DNA of 64,000 bases from Bacillota bacterium (GTDB taxonomy: Bacteria > Bacillota > Clostridia > Lachnospirales > Lachnospiraceae): assembly GCA_023411225.1 (NCBI GenBank), contig JAEYPA010000108.1, positions 1 through 64,000 on the forward strand. The letters are read 5' to 3'. The notes beneath the pieces are model-generated. The model ran no database searches. It was not told the DNA's origin and saw only the letters and a program-made list of their open reading frames with translations. Of the stretch, positions 24,798-34,041 are shown piece after piece. Every line of letters begins with the position of its first letter. Within the stretch, counting starts at the first letter, position 1. The position numbers and the translations under genes were made by a program.

Positions 24798-27700
24798 TTA
24801 TATGTTTGTTTGTTTTGCATATTTTATAAATATTTTGGCAATCTGGTAAAGTAATTGGTTAGAAGGTTTTTCTCCCGCTGCTTTTTCCGTAATATCTGTC
24901 CGATAGAATTCCTTACTCTTGCGGTTCATGGTGATTGTTAATTCCTCAACCTTTACTCCTAGGCTTTCTATGTCCTTTCTCAAAGCGCCATCCTGTGCTT
25001 TTATCTGGTCCACCACCTGGCGGTCATCACAGACCACATAAGCTTGTAATCCGCCCTCTTTCACTACCGCCATAGCATCTAGCGTTCCATATTCCTTACT
25101 GCTCATCTGTATCTTTATAGTGGAGACATCCTGCTGCCCCTCTATTAATTTAACCTTGAGATTCACCACCTCTTGCCCCATTAACACTGGAAGCTCAAAG
25201 GTCTGTTGATGGCTTAGACTTCCTGCTAAATGAATACAATTTTGGTATCTCTGTAACTGCTTAACCTGCCCCTCAGTTACATCCTCTCTCTCCAAGCTTT
25301 TTTCAAACATTTGATTTAGTTTTTCTGTCAAGTTCTGAAGAGATGTTCTAACTTGGTCTTCTCCCAGATTTTCTTCAAACCCTTCATACAGGTTAAGAAT
25401 GTTATTGGCAATCCCCTCATCCAGTCTTAACGCCTGTTCTTTTATGTCTCTATATAGAGTGGAACCTTCTGCCATTAGAAGTCCTGCCGCTTCTAGCTGA
25501 TTTGCACTGACTTCTTGTCCATTTGCCACCAACATGGCTGCTTCTTTTGTCTTTCCAAAATTAGAAATTAGCTCTTGATAGCGATTCTCCTCATATGGAG
25601 AAATAGATTTATCTACATTCGGTTTAGCTTCTTCATAGAGCTGCTCTATCCGAAGGTCCATAAAATCATGCATAGTATCCGGCTCATAAGTACGATCACT
25701 AAGGTCAGGCTCTAACTGCTGATACACTTGATGTGTCATTTGACGTCCTATAAACACTCTGTTAATCTGCTCCGAAATCGAACTACCCTTGGTTATTGCA
25801 TCCACTCCTCCGAAGCTTTCCTCTGCCATAATATTCATTCCTTCTTTCTTCTTACTTCTGACAGCTGTAAGAAGATTTCCTAAGGTCAGTTCCTGGTTCG
25901 CCTTCACTACTGCTCCAACAGCTGCACCATCTGTCTTCTCAACCTGATAAAGTAAGCGATAAACTGCTATATATGCATCTCTTTCTTCCTTGGTAAGGCT
26001 CTTTTTCTGATCTAATTTATATAGATATTCACTAAACTTCTCTTCTGAGGTCGTGTCTAAAGATTTCCCCATTGCTTCCAACTTCTCACTTAACTCAGAC
26101 AATGGTATATCAAGAGGGTTATCTCCTTCCTGAATTAATGAGACTGCCACTTGTGGAGTAAGATCCCTAACAACCTTCTGAACCTGGAGTTGATAGCCTT
26201 TCATCTGTATAATCTGTTCCTTCGTAATCTCCATGGAATTATACCCGAGTATTCGTACCGCCTGACGATTACTGTCGGTTTCCTCCATGCCAAGTTCCTG
26301 TAATAAATGGTCGACATTGGTAAATGCCTTTTTCATGGAATCTCCAAGATCCCGTCTTGGAGCAGTCATTAAGGTCTCATAAGATTCCATCTGTGAGGAA
26401 GCTTTCACTGTTATAGAGATGGACTCTTCAGCCCCTGAAGCCTCATACAACCCATTTAAGGTAATCACTCTTCTCATAGAGAAAGTAGCTGCTAGGATTG
26501 CCTCCGGCATCGTTTTCAGCTCATTGACCACCTGGTCCGTAACTTTCAACAGATCTACCTGCTGTCCATTAGGTTCTATTCCGCCTTTTTGATAAAATTG
26601 TCTGTAATACGACTCCTCTATCTCTTTTAACTGATTTATTATCTTCTCTAAGCTCTCCGTGTCTACTTCAATACCTTGCTGATACATATGATAACAGTTT
26701 TCCATGGTCAATCTCTGACGAATCTCTTCTAACTGTCTTCTTGCAACTATATTCTTTATTTCGTTGGATCCTGCCTTATCAGACTTTTGCTCTGTCTTCT
26801 GATATTCACTGATCCGTTGTAAGGTAATTATCTCATCTGGCTTTACCTGCTCCGCAGCCTCACCTGACAATTGTTGTAACAGATCCATGGTTGAGATTGT
26901 CTTATTGATATTGTCCAGGTTCTTTTCTGCCTGGATCAGATCTGTTTTCTCGGGATAGTTCTTCTCTTTCATACCTTGGATACAAAGGTCAAGAATATGA
27001 TCTTCCCCGTAACTCTCCTGAAGAGAATTAAGAGCGGACAACTGTTCTATACTTTCAGTTGTAATCGGCAGCTCCTTAGATAATAGCCACTTAGCAATCT
27101 GAAGGTTTTTCTCATTGACTGGCTGTCCTTCCTTTCTCAGTAAATCCTCTACCTTAGGTTTTAGCTCCTGCCATTGTTCCTCCGAAATACCCACGGTATC
27201 TTTTCCATAGGATGCCTGTCTTCCACTATAAGTCGCCTTATAAATATTCTCCGGAGTCACCTGAAGTTCATTATCAATGAGATATGCCTTTGCCTCGTCT
27301 GTTAAAGATGATACTTGAGAGGCCATCTCAAGAGCCGTAGATACCCGGTCTATATTGGCCTTTGTTACAGGAAGTCCTGCCTCATCTAGTCGTTTTTCAA
27401 TATCTTTTGCATTACCTGTTATAGCAGAAATGGAATAGCGCTCGATACTTTCCCGTTTGACATCTAATCTCTCAATCTGTTTATCTAAATGCTTTTCTGA
27501 AAATTGCCTCTGTTCCTTAATCCGTTCCAAATTTTTTTCAAATTCTTCTGAGCTGCTTTCCTCAGGAGACTTGTCTAAGTCCTTAAGATTTACATAATCC
27601 TCTATAGTAAGCGTTGCCCTTACTTGTTCCAGCTGAGTATACACTTTCTCTGTCTGGGATATTAACTCCTGGCTTGGCTGCTCTCGTATATAACCTGAAA

Positions 27701-28025
27701 AAGCCTTGCCACCTGTTAACACATTGGTTTGCAAGACACCAGACGATGTACTCTCTGTATTAGTTCCAATTTCCCTTAATACAATACTTTTATTCGATAT
27801 ATCCTTTATCTCAAACTTTCTTACTTGACCTTCCTTGGCATTTTGTACTGCCGACTGAGGAATCTTTACCTCTTTGTCGTTAAAGGCAATGGAAATCATA
27901 TCAGATACGTTGGTAATGATGCCATCTACAATGTCTCCCTGCTGTAGTGCGGTTTTGCTCCCTTGCTCCGCTTCCAAAAGACTATAATCCCTTCCAGCTA
28001 TGGCATTCACATTGATCTTGTCCAT
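24798..28025 (-). CDS. Giant FliK-like flagellar protein (possibly DUF6240)
   Basis: About 1,075 residues. The N-terminal 90 residues form a small beta-rich domain (QGDIVDGIITNVSDMISIAF). Residues about 100-850 are helical, charged and repetitive, with recurring motifs of the type GLPVTKANIDRV and GQPVNEKNLQIAK about every 65 residues. The C-terminal 130 residues resemble the FliK hook-length-control C-domain (VNLKVKLIEGQQDVSTIKIQ, KEGGLQAYVVCDDRQVVDQI, ESLGVKVEELTIT). I associate this architecture with the family called DUF6240, but cannot confirm it. ATG at 28025 has AGGTG eight bases upstream; a GTG at 28034 is possible. It is co-directional with flagellin and fliS behind a sigma-D-like promoter, so a flagellar export or hook role is inferred. 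Confidence 0.7.
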   Translation of the reverse strand: MDKINVNAIAGRDYSLLEAEQGSKTALQQGDIVDGIITNVSDMISIAFNDKEVKIPQSAVQNAKEGQVRKFEIKDISNKSIVLREIGTNTESTSSGVLQTNVLTGGKAFSGYIREQPSQELISQTEKVYTQLEQVRATLTIEDYVNLKDLDKSPEESSSEEFEKNLERIKEQRQFSEKHLDKQIERLDVKRESIERYSISAITGNAKDIEKRLDEAGLPVTKANIDRVSTALEMASQVSSLTDEAKAYLIDNELQVTPENIYKATYSGRQASYGKDTVGISEEQWQELKPKVEDLLRKEGQPVNEKNLQIAKWLLSKELPITTESIEQLSALNSLQESYGEDHILDLCIQGMKEKNYPEKTDLIQAEKNLDNINKTISTMDLLQQLSGEAAEQVKPDEIITLQRISEYQKTEQKSDKAGSNEIKNIVARRQLEEIRQRLTMENCYHMYQQGIEVDTESLEKIINQLKEIEESYYRQFYQKGGIEPNGQQVDLLKVTDQVVNELKTMPEAILAATFSMRRVITLNGLYEASGAEESISITVKASSQMESYETLMTAPRRDLGDSMKKAFTNVDHLLQELGMEETDSNRQAVRILGYNSMEITKEQIIQMKGYQLQVQKVVRDLTPQVAVSLIQEGDNPLDIPLSELSEKLEAMGKSLDTTSEEKFSEYLYKLDQKKSLTKEERDAYIAVYRLLYQVEKTDGAAVGAVVKANQELTLGNLLTAVRSKKKEGMNIMAEESFGGVDAITKGSSISEQINRVFIGRQMTHQVYQQLEPDLSDRTYEPDTMHDFMDLRIEQLYEEAKPNVDKSISPYEENRYQELISNFGKTKEAAMLVANGQEVSANQLEAAGLLMAEGSTLYRDIKEQALRLDEGIANNILNLYEGFEENLGEDQVRTSLQNLTEKLNQMFEKSLEREDVTEGQVKQLQRYQNCIHLAGSLSHQQTFELPVLMGQEVVNLKVKLIEGQQDVSTIKIQMSSKEYGTLDAMAVVKEGGLQAYVVCDDRQVVDQIKAQDGALRKDIESLGVKVEELTITMNRKSKEFYRTDITEKAAGEKPSNQLLYQIAKIFIKYAKQTNI

Positions 28026-28072
28026 TGATCTCACACCTGCTTTACAAAATATATTCTTTTCTTATACCAGAT

Positions 28073-28100
28073 ATTTCGGCTAAGATGTTAGAATTCCTTA
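28073..28100 (-). promoter_or_regulatory. Sigma-D (FliA)-like promoter of the flagellar operon
   Basis: On the minus strand TAAG (28100-28097) and GCCGAAAT (28080-28073) are separated by 16 bases, close to the TAAA-N15-GCCGATAT consensus of flagellar sigma factors. It lies about 48 bases before the FliK-like start. Confidence 0.75.
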
Positions 28101-28200
28101 GCGGGCTGACTATGATTTCTCTCTTTTGTGGACTTTCATTCTAAAAAAAAGTATAATAACACAAAATACATTAATATTTCCAAAGAACGAGGAGAACATC

Positions 28201-28641
28201 ATGAAATTAGTCATTCAGAGAGTAAAAAAATCCTCTGTTACCGTAGATGGTCAGTGTATTGGCAGTATTGGCCATGGGCTTCTGGTTTTGGTAGGAGTTG
28301 GTGCTTCTGATACAGAAGCAGAAGTGCAAAAATATGTAGAGAAGCTTGTGAAGCTGAGAATATTTCAGGATGAGAATGACAAGACTAATCTCTCTCTGTT
28401 AGATGTAAAGGGCGAGCTATTAATCATCTCACAATTTACTCTATATGCAGATTGCCATAAAGGTAATCGTCCAAGCTTTATTCAAGCTGGATCTCCAGAT
28501 ATGGCCAACCATCTTTATGAGGTATTCCTAAATCAGTGTCGTAAGCAGGTGGAGAAGGTAGAATGTGGGCAGTTTGGTGCAGATATGTTAGTGTCTATAG
28601 AAAACGACGGTCCTTTTACCATTGTTTTAGAAAACTTGTAA
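28201..28641 (+). CDS. dtd: D-aminoacyl-tRNA deacylase
   Basis: A 146-residue enzyme that removes D-amino acids (and Gly mischarged on tRNA-Ala) from tRNA. Conserved motifs are [17 protein letters not shown] at the N-terminus, [18 protein letters not shown] in the centre, and the GP dipeptide in NDGPFTI that forms the chirality filter. Length is normal. ATG at 28201 is chosen because GAGGAG lies seven bases upstream; a longer frame from 28126 has no site. It is a single gene opposite to the flagellar operon, with a hairpin about 90 bases downstream. Confidence 0.96.
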   Translation: MKLVIQRVKKSSVTVDGQCIGSIGHGLLVLVGVGASDTEAEVQKYVEKLVKLRIFQDENDKTNLSLLDVKGELLIISQFTLYADCHKGNRPSFIQAGSPDMANHLYEVFLNQCRKQVEKVECGQFGADMLVSIENDGPFTIVLENL

Positions 28642-28731
28642 TACAGTATTTTGTTACAAACATTTGTTTAGCATATTCATTAAAATGCGTTTTTACGAAA
28701 ATCTACGAAAATAATCTTCACTTATATCGAA

Positions 28732-28770
28732 AAGAGCTAGATTAGCACCCACAGCACTTATCTAGCTCTT
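28732..28770 (+). terminator. Likely terminator of dtd
   Basis: AAGAGCTAGA (28732-28741) pairs with TCTAGCTCTT (28761-28770). No long T-run follows, but the tail is T-rich. Confidence 0.6.
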
Positions 28771-28918
28771 CTTATGTATTGCTCTCTCACGTCCCCCAAC
28801 GTTACCAAAACAATATACATTTAAGTTGTATCGTTATTGTACCATCATTTGATATTCCTGTCAATAATCTGAATGTATTATGCTAGATTTAGACGAATAA
28901 ATTTAGTAGTTTCGAAAA

Positions 28919-29428
28919 TTAGCGCTCTATTAACATTCCAATCTCCTTTGCGGCCACTATTAATTGATCACATTGTTCCTGCTCCTTTGCAAATAACAGG
29001 AATCTTCCTCCATAATTGCTCCATATGGTACATGGTGGCCATGTAAAATAAAAACTGGAAAACAAACACTCCTGGTAACTGATATGCAACAGAAGCTTCA
29101 ATATTTCATCCGTCAATTCTACCAGAAGAAACTCTTCCTCTCTAAAAGCCTCATACCCCTTCTTTATTAGGCTGTCCAAAAGGATACTCTCTTCCTCCGT
29201 TAAATGTTTTTTTAGAAGTTTTATATTGGAGGCATTAATTCTTTTATAATAGAAATCTGCAAATGCCTTATAAGAAGCTCCTATTTCCATCAAGTGAGCT
29301 AAAAATACATAGTGCTGCTCTTCAGTTCCTTCCACAATATAATAGAGATATTGACTCATTCCCTCAGTGATATTATGAATATATAAGCCATTAAGCTTTT
29401 GTAACTCTGAAACCTTAATGTTACACAT
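28919..29428 (-). CDS. Hypothetical protein
   Basis: A 169-residue soluble, helical protein that I do not recognise. It has aromatic-rich stretches (MSQYLYYIVEGTEEQHYVFL, CLFSSFYFTWPPCTIWSNYG), three cysteines in the second half, and no signal peptide or long hydrophobic helix. The ribosome-binding site GAAAGGA lies seven bases before ATG at 29428, which supports a real gene. It stands alone and is divergent from the tryptophan T-box transcript. No function can be assigned. Confidence 0.65.
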   Translation of the reverse strand: MCNIKVSELQKLNGLYIHNITEGMSQYLYYIVEGTEEQHYVFLAHLMEIGASYKAFADFYYKRINASNIKLLKKHLTEEESILLDSLIKKGYEAFREEEFLLVELTDEILKLLLHISYQECLFSSFYFTWPPCTIWSNYGGRFLLFAKEQEQCDQLIVAAKEIGMLIER

Positions 29429-29549
29429 ATGCGCTTCCTTTCACAAAAAAACACCTTTTATCTATTTTAACATGATTTAGTGGTTATCTCAATACATATC
29501 GAGGCATTATACTTAGGCATATCCTGGATTTCTTTCTGTCATAAAATGG

Positions 29550-29578
29550 TTGACATTTAAACACTTGATGTATATAAT
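29550..29578 (+). promoter_or_regulatory. Consensus sigma-A promoter of the T-box-trpB2 transcript
   Basis: TTGACA (29550-29555) and TATAAT (29573-29578) are both perfect and 17 bases apart, so initiation should be strong and control is left to the T-box. Confidence 0.93.
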
Positions 29579-29589
29579 AATTTTAATAA

Positions 29590-29881
29590 AAAATATATCA
29601 GAACAAACCGTTGAATAAGAAGAGTAGGTAAGATTAATCTGTTTCCAGCGAGTTACGAATGGTGTAAGCGTAACATCAGAACTTTTACTGAATGGGCTTA
29701 TGAGGGTAGGAAGAAAGGAATAATTCCTAGTAATGCCTAACGTGATCTCAACACGTTACAAAGGGAGCATATATATAAGTATATGGAGTGAGTGGGCGTG
29801 ATAAACGCCAATTTGGGTGGTACCGCAGAAGTTTATAAGACTTTTGTCCCAGTAGCAATGCTGTGACAAAGGTCTTTTTTT
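29590..29881 (+). ncRNA. T-box leader (tryptophan) of the TrpB2 gene
   Basis: A typical T-box layout: AGAGTAGG near the 5' end, a stem I arm with a specifier loop CTGAATGGGC where UGG (Trp) lies at 29693-29695, then a long linker. The core GGGTGGTACCGC is at 29815-29826. The terminator follows (AAGACTTTTGTC with GACAAAGGTCT, then seven T). The codon matches the tryptophan biosynthetic gene it precedes, so the leader should read through when tRNA-Trp is uncharged. Confidence 0.93.
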
Positions 29882-29967
29882 ATTGCATAGCAATTGCTAG
29901 TGCTGAGTTTATCCGAGCGTTGGCCGGAAAACCCTATTAAGCTTTGACTATGAAAGGAGTAATGATT

Positions 29968-31344
29968 ATGAAAAAGATTCCACATCGTATTTATTTACCT
30001 GAGGAGCAGTTACCAAAGCAATGGTACAATTTAAGAGCCGATATGAAGGAGCTCCCAGATCCTATGCTTAATCCTAGCACACTTAAACCTGCGACTGTAG
30101 AGGAGTTGTATCCTGTATTTTGCGAGGAGCTTGCCAAACAGGAAATGGATAACACCACCCGATACATCGATATTCCTGAGGAGATTCAGGAATTTTATAA
30201 AATGTACCGTCCATCACCTCTCATTCGAGCGTATAACCTGGAGAAAGCTCTTGATACTCCAGCTAAGATTTATTACAAATATGAGGGAAATAATACTTCC
30301 GGCAGCCATAAACTGAATTCTGCTATTCCTCAGGCTTATTATGCAAAGAAACAAGGGCTTACCAGTCTGACAACAGAAACAGGGGCTGGTCAGTGGGGAA
30401 CTGCTTTGGCAGAAGCCTGTGACTACTACAACATTCCTCTTACTGTATATATGGTGAAATGCTCCTACGAGCAAAAACCTTATAGAAAAGCAATCATCGA
30501 GACATTTGATGCCAATATTATACCAAGTCCTAGTAATACTACCAATGCAGGTCGCGCTATCCTTGCTGCAGATCCAAATAGTAGTGGAAGTCTTGGCTGC
30601 GCCATTTCTGAAGCTGTAGAGAAAGCTGTAACTACTCCTGGATGTAAATATGTACTTGGTTCTGTTCTTAACCAAGTTCTTCTGCACCAATCGATAATTG
30701 GCTTGGAAAGCAAGACTGCCATGGAATTAATTGATGAATATCCAGACGTTGTAATCGGCTGTGCAGGCGGTGGTTCCAATCTGGGTGGCTTAATTGCCCC
30801 ATTTGCTCAGGATAAAATCTTAGGAAAAGCAAATCCAAGACTCGTTGCAGTAGAGCCTGCTAGCTGCCCTTCCCTTACCAGAGGTCGTTATGCATATGAT
30901 TTCTGTGATACAGGCAAGGTAACACCTATGGCTAGAATGTACACATTAGGATGTACCTTTATGCCATCTGCTAACCATGCAGGCGGCCTTCGTTATCATG
31001 GTATGAGCCCTATATTATCAAAGTTGTACCACGATGGATATATGGAAGCAGTTGCTGTAGAGCAAACTAGGGTATTTGAAGCAGCTACCATGTTTGCTAA
31101 ATATGAGACTATTCTGCCAGCTCCAGAATCCTCTCATGCTATACGATGCGCCATTGATGAAGCACTTAAATGTAAGGAGACAGGCGAAGCAAAAACTATC
31201 CTATTTGGCCTAACTGGAACCGGCTACTTTGATATGACTGCATACTCCGCTTATCGGGATGGCAGTATGTCAGATTCTATTCCTACGGATGAGGAATTGC
31301 AAAAGGGCTTTGAAGAATTACCAAAGATTCCTGGAATTCAATAA
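29968..31344 (+). CDS. trpB: Tryptophan synthase beta subunit, TrpB2 type
   Basis: A 458-residue PLP enzyme that joins indole and serine to give tryptophan. The PLP lysine is in NTSGSHKLNSA (about residue 105), the catalytic glutamate is in TETGAGQWG, and the phosphate-binding loop is CAGGGSNLGG. GAGQWG in place of GAGQHG marks the TrpB2 branch (COG1350), which works without, or weakly with, TrpA. The N-terminus is longer than in TrpB1. ATG at 29968 follows AAAGGAG by seven bases; upstream ATG/TTG frames are less likely. It stands alone behind a tryptophan T-box, so it may rescue indole rather than serve a full trp operon. Confidence 0.93.
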   Translation: MKKIPHRIYLPEEQLPKQWYNLRADMKELPDPMLNPSTLKPATVEELYPVFCEELAKQEMDNTTRYIDIPEEIQEFYKMYRPSPLIRAYNLEKALDTPAKIYYKYEGNNTSGSHKLNSAIPQAYYAKKQGLTSLTTETGAGQWGTALAEACDYYNIPLTVYMVKCSYEQKPYRKAIIETFDANIIPSPSNTTNAGRAILAADPNSSGSLGCAISEAVEKAVTTPGCKYVLGSVLNQVLLHQSIIGLESKTAMELIDEYPDVVIGCAGGGSNLGGLIAPFAQDKILGKANPRLVAVEPASCPSLTRGRYAYDFCDTGKVTPMARMYTLGCTFMPSANHAGGLRYHGMSPILSKLYHDGYMEAVAVEQTRVFEAATMFAKYETILPAPESSHAIRCAIDEALKCKETGEAKTILFGLTGTGYFDMTAYSAYRDGSMSDSIPTDEELQKGFEELPKIPGIQ

Positions 31345-31354
31345 TAGATATCAT

Positions 31355-31400
31355 AAAGGGGGGAGAACCGTCATTTTCATTTTTGGTTTTCCTCCCTTTT
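31355..31400 (+). terminator. Terminator of trpB2
   Basis: AAAGGGGGGAGAACC pairs with GGTTTTCCTCCCTTT with a small bulge, followed by a T-rich tail. Confidence 0.85.
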
Positions 31401-31433
31401 AATTTTATAATCAACTTATAACTTAGCAAACTT

Positions 31434-33533
31434 TTATTTTAGATACTTTTCCAATACCGCTTTATCCTTCTTTACGACATACTCACTTCCACCAATGTCT
31501 TTCACATTCTCCACCATGCTGACAATCACAACTGGTTTTTTCACATTTTTATCTGTAGTAAAAACAGAAAACCAGCCAATTTCAGTTCCCGTCTTATCTT
31601 CTTTTGTGGCTTTAAGCTCTGCAGTTCCTGTTTTTCCTGCCAAAGTATAATCCTTCCTATGGGCTGCATAACCGGTTCCATTAGGATCATTTACTACGGC
31701 CTTTACACCCTCTAGCACCGTATCTACATAAAGCTTGTCAAATGCCTGAGGTATCCATACTTCACCTTTTGGTTCGTCGTTATACTTTAAATAAGGCTTG
31801 ATGATATTTCCCTCATTTAAAAGAGACGTATAAAGACTGGCAAGGTGGAGAGGATTTACCAGTACCTGGCCTTGACCATAACCACTGTCTGCTAACTGAA
31901 TCTCTGTCTCAATTTTCTCAGTGTTGGAATATTGGGAAGGTGCCATAGTAATCTCAAAAGGTATTTCTTTATTAAATCCAAGAGTATCCAAAGACGTGGC
32001 CAACTTGTCAGCTCCTATCTTTAAGGCTACCTTCGCAAAATAAATATTATCTGAGTAGATGAGAGCATTTTTTAAAACCACAGGGTCATAGGCATGAGTA
32101 GTAGTAACCTTATAAGCCCCCCAAGATGCATCCTTCTGCCAGGAGAGTCCTACATTTCCATAATCTTCATTAGGGTCGATGCTTCCAGTCATTAGGCCGA
32201 TTTCTGCCATAATTGGTTTAAGGGTGGAACCCGGACACCATACCTGACGAAAACGATTATATAAAGGTTTATTCTTATCGTTGTTAAGCGTGTCCCACTG
32301 TTCTTTAGACAATCCTAATATAAATCCATTATCATCATAGGAAGGAGTGCTAACTAAAGCCAGAACCTCTCCTGTATAAGGATTCATGGCCACAGAACAA
32401 CCCCTGTCCTTTTGAAATTGATCGTAGAGGGACTGTTGTAGTTCAGAATCTATTGTTAGCTTTATATTCTGACCATCCTGCTTTACTATAGCCACAAGTT
32501 CCTTTTTACTATTACCGTCCTCATCCATTATGGTAATGGCACAGCCGTCTTGCCCCTTTAATTCCTTCTCATAAAGACCTTCCATGCCACTTCGTCCAAT
32601 GACACTATTGGCACTATATCCCTCACCTTCATGCTCTTTTAGATCTTCTGCTGTTACAGTCTGAACATAGCCGATTAGATGTGACGCCGCTTTCCCAAGA
32701 TTGTAGGAGCGGATTTCCGTATCTGTCATCATTACTCCCAGTATGTTAAGAAGTTTCTGTTGTCTATCATATTCTTCTAACACCTCCGGGTCAGGCTCAA
32801 TTTTTGACACATCCAGTTTATTTATTTTTCTTAATGTAGCAATAGGAACAAAGGAGTCCGACTTGACCCATTTTGCCTGCAACTGTTTTTCGATGGTTTC
32901 TACTTTAATATCTAATAACTTTGCTATTTTCTTTAAGGAATTTTCCTTATCCTCCAATTTTCCAGGCACAATACCTACCGAAGAGGCAACTCCTTTGCCT
33001 GCCAGAACTTTACCATTACGATCTAGGATTTGTCCTCTCTCAGCCTTAGAAACAGATACCTTCACTTTGTCTGTTTCCGTCAAATCCGGAAAGATTAAGC
33101 TGTCTTTCCAAAGAAGCTTATAACCTTCTTCCGTATGTTGGAAAATAGCATTGTTACTAAACCTTATCTCACCTGCCAAGGTTTTAAAAGAACTGTCATA
33201 AGCAACAGAAACTCGATCTCCTTTTTCATGTGTAGATGTTATATTGCTAAGTTTCATGTTCTTTATGCCAATTCCTTCATATATCTTTGCATTACGACTA
33301 ATAAATTCCTCTTTATTGGTCCTATCCTCATAAAGCATTATATACATCTCTTCATATTCTTTTTTTTCGATATGATTCATATATTCTACAAGGAGCTCTT
33401 CCGGTTGCTTTTCTTTTTCTTGTTTCTCCTTCGTCTCATCTTTTCGGACTATGTAAAATGTTGCAGTGGCACCTACTGCCACTATAAGAATGATAATAAT
33501 ACTTAATAAGATTTTCTTTTTTCTATGTCTCAT
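31434..33533 (-). CDS. Class B penicillin-binding protein with MecA-type N-terminal domain
   Basis: A 699-residue peptidoglycan transpeptidase. After a membrane helix (about 8-28) there is an NTF2-like MecA_N domain (about 45-155), then a dimerisation region (SKAERGQILDRNGKVLAGKG), then the transpeptidase domain. The acyl-enzyme serine is in GSTLKPIMA, the second motif is YSDN, and the third is LAGKTGTAEL. This matches the PBP3/PBP2a branch found in Firmicutes. Low beta-lactam affinity is known for some members but cannot be read from the sequence here. Ribosome-binding site AAAGGAGG is clear. Confidence 0.95.
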   Translation of the reverse strand: MRHRKKKILLSIIIILIVAVGATATFYIVRKDETKEKQEKEKQPEELLVEYMNHIEKKEYEEMYIMLYEDRTNKEEFISRNAKIYEGIGIKNMKLSNITSTHEKGDRVSVAYDSSFKTLAGEIRFSNNAIFQHTEEGYKLLWKDSLIFPDLTETDKVKVSVSKAERGQILDRNGKVLAGKGVASSVGIVPGKLEDKENSLKKIAKLLDIKVETIEKQLQAKWVKSDSFVPIATLRKINKLDVSKIEPDPEVLEEYDRQQKLLNILGVMMTDTEIRSYNLGKAASHLIGYVQTVTAEDLKEHEGEGYSANSVIGRSGMEGLYEKELKGQDGCAITIMDEDGNSKKELVAIVKQDGQNIKLTIDSELQQSLYDQFQKDRGCSVAMNPYTGEVLALVSTPSYDDNGFILGLSKEQWDTLNNDKNKPLYNRFRQVWCPGSTLKPIMAEIGLMTGSIDPNEDYGNVGLSWQKDASWGAYKVTTTHAYDPVVLKNALIYSDNIYFAKVALKIGADKLATSLDTLGFNKEIPFEITMAPSQYSNTEKIETEIQLADSGYGQGQVLVNPLHLASLYTSLLNEGNIIKPYLKYNDEPKGEVWIPQAFDKLYVDTVLEGVKAVVNDPNGTGYAAHRKDYTLAGKTGTAELKATKEDKTGTEIGWFSVFTTDKNVKKPVVIVSMVENVKDIGGSEYVVKKDKAVLEKYLK

Positions 33534-33689
33534 ACTGTTCCTCCTTTATCAGACAGAAAATCATCCTCTCTCGTAATAGTTTCTCTTGTGCAAACTTTAC
33601 GACAGAAAGATTTGAATGTCAAGACATCAACTAAAAGAAACCATTGTAGGCAACAATTATTCTGCTATCCGACAATGGCTTCTCTTTCT

Positions 33690-33872
33690 TTACTGCTCTA
33701 TTAAATCCTCTCTGCCAACCTCAATCAGCTTCTGTCTAGTCTCATCCATAATTCTTTCTGGAACCTCTGCAAAAAAGCGCTTCCCCTCTAGAATTAATTT
33801 TACATACATTTCTACCAAATAATCACCTCTCTTATTATCTGTAGCATTCCCACCTTCTGTGTAAATATTCAT
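33690..33872 (-). CDS. Small protein (CD1375-like, tentative)
   Basis: A 60-residue protein (MNIYTEGGNATDNKRGDYLV) whose second half (MYVKLILEGKRFFAEVPERI) resembles small CD1375-type proteins, often seen in phage regions, though no phage genes are near. ATG at 33872 is chosen because AGAGG lies seven bases upstream. A TTGACA/TATGAT promoter precedes it, which supports expression. The function is unknown and the family link is a weak visual match. Confidence 0.6.
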   Translation of the reverse strand: MNIYTEGGNATDNKRGDYLVEMYVKLILEGKRFFAEVPERIMDETRQKLIEVGREDLIEQ

Positions 33873-33902
33873 GTCTTTACCTCTTTTATTGTTGTACTTA
33901 TT

Positions 33903-33932
33903 ATCATATGTAACAGAGCTTGCAATTGTCAA
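33903..33932 (-). promoter_or_regulatory. Promoter of the small CD1375-like gene
   Basis: On the minus strand TTGACA (33932-33927) and TATGAT (33908-33903) are 18 bases apart, about 30 bases before the ATG. Confidence 0.72.
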
Positions 33933-33966
33933 AATACAGTAAAAAGCAATTTCTTCCTACTAGCTC

Positions 33967-33996
33967 TTGAAACCCACTTGCTTTTTATACTATAAT
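33967..33996 (+). promoter_or_regulatory. Promoter of the GNAT-S1 operon
   Basis: TTGAAA (33967-33972) and TATAAT (33991-33996) are 18 bases apart, about 45 bases before the GNAT start. Confidence 0.72.
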
Positions 33997-34041
33997 AAGT
34001 TTACGTGTTTCAATCACATTGTCTATATGGAGGTATCAGGT

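Noticed and set aside
33690..33932. Phage remnant suggested by the CD1375-like protein
   Set aside because: No other phage genes, integrase or attachment repeats are near, and the similarity is weak.
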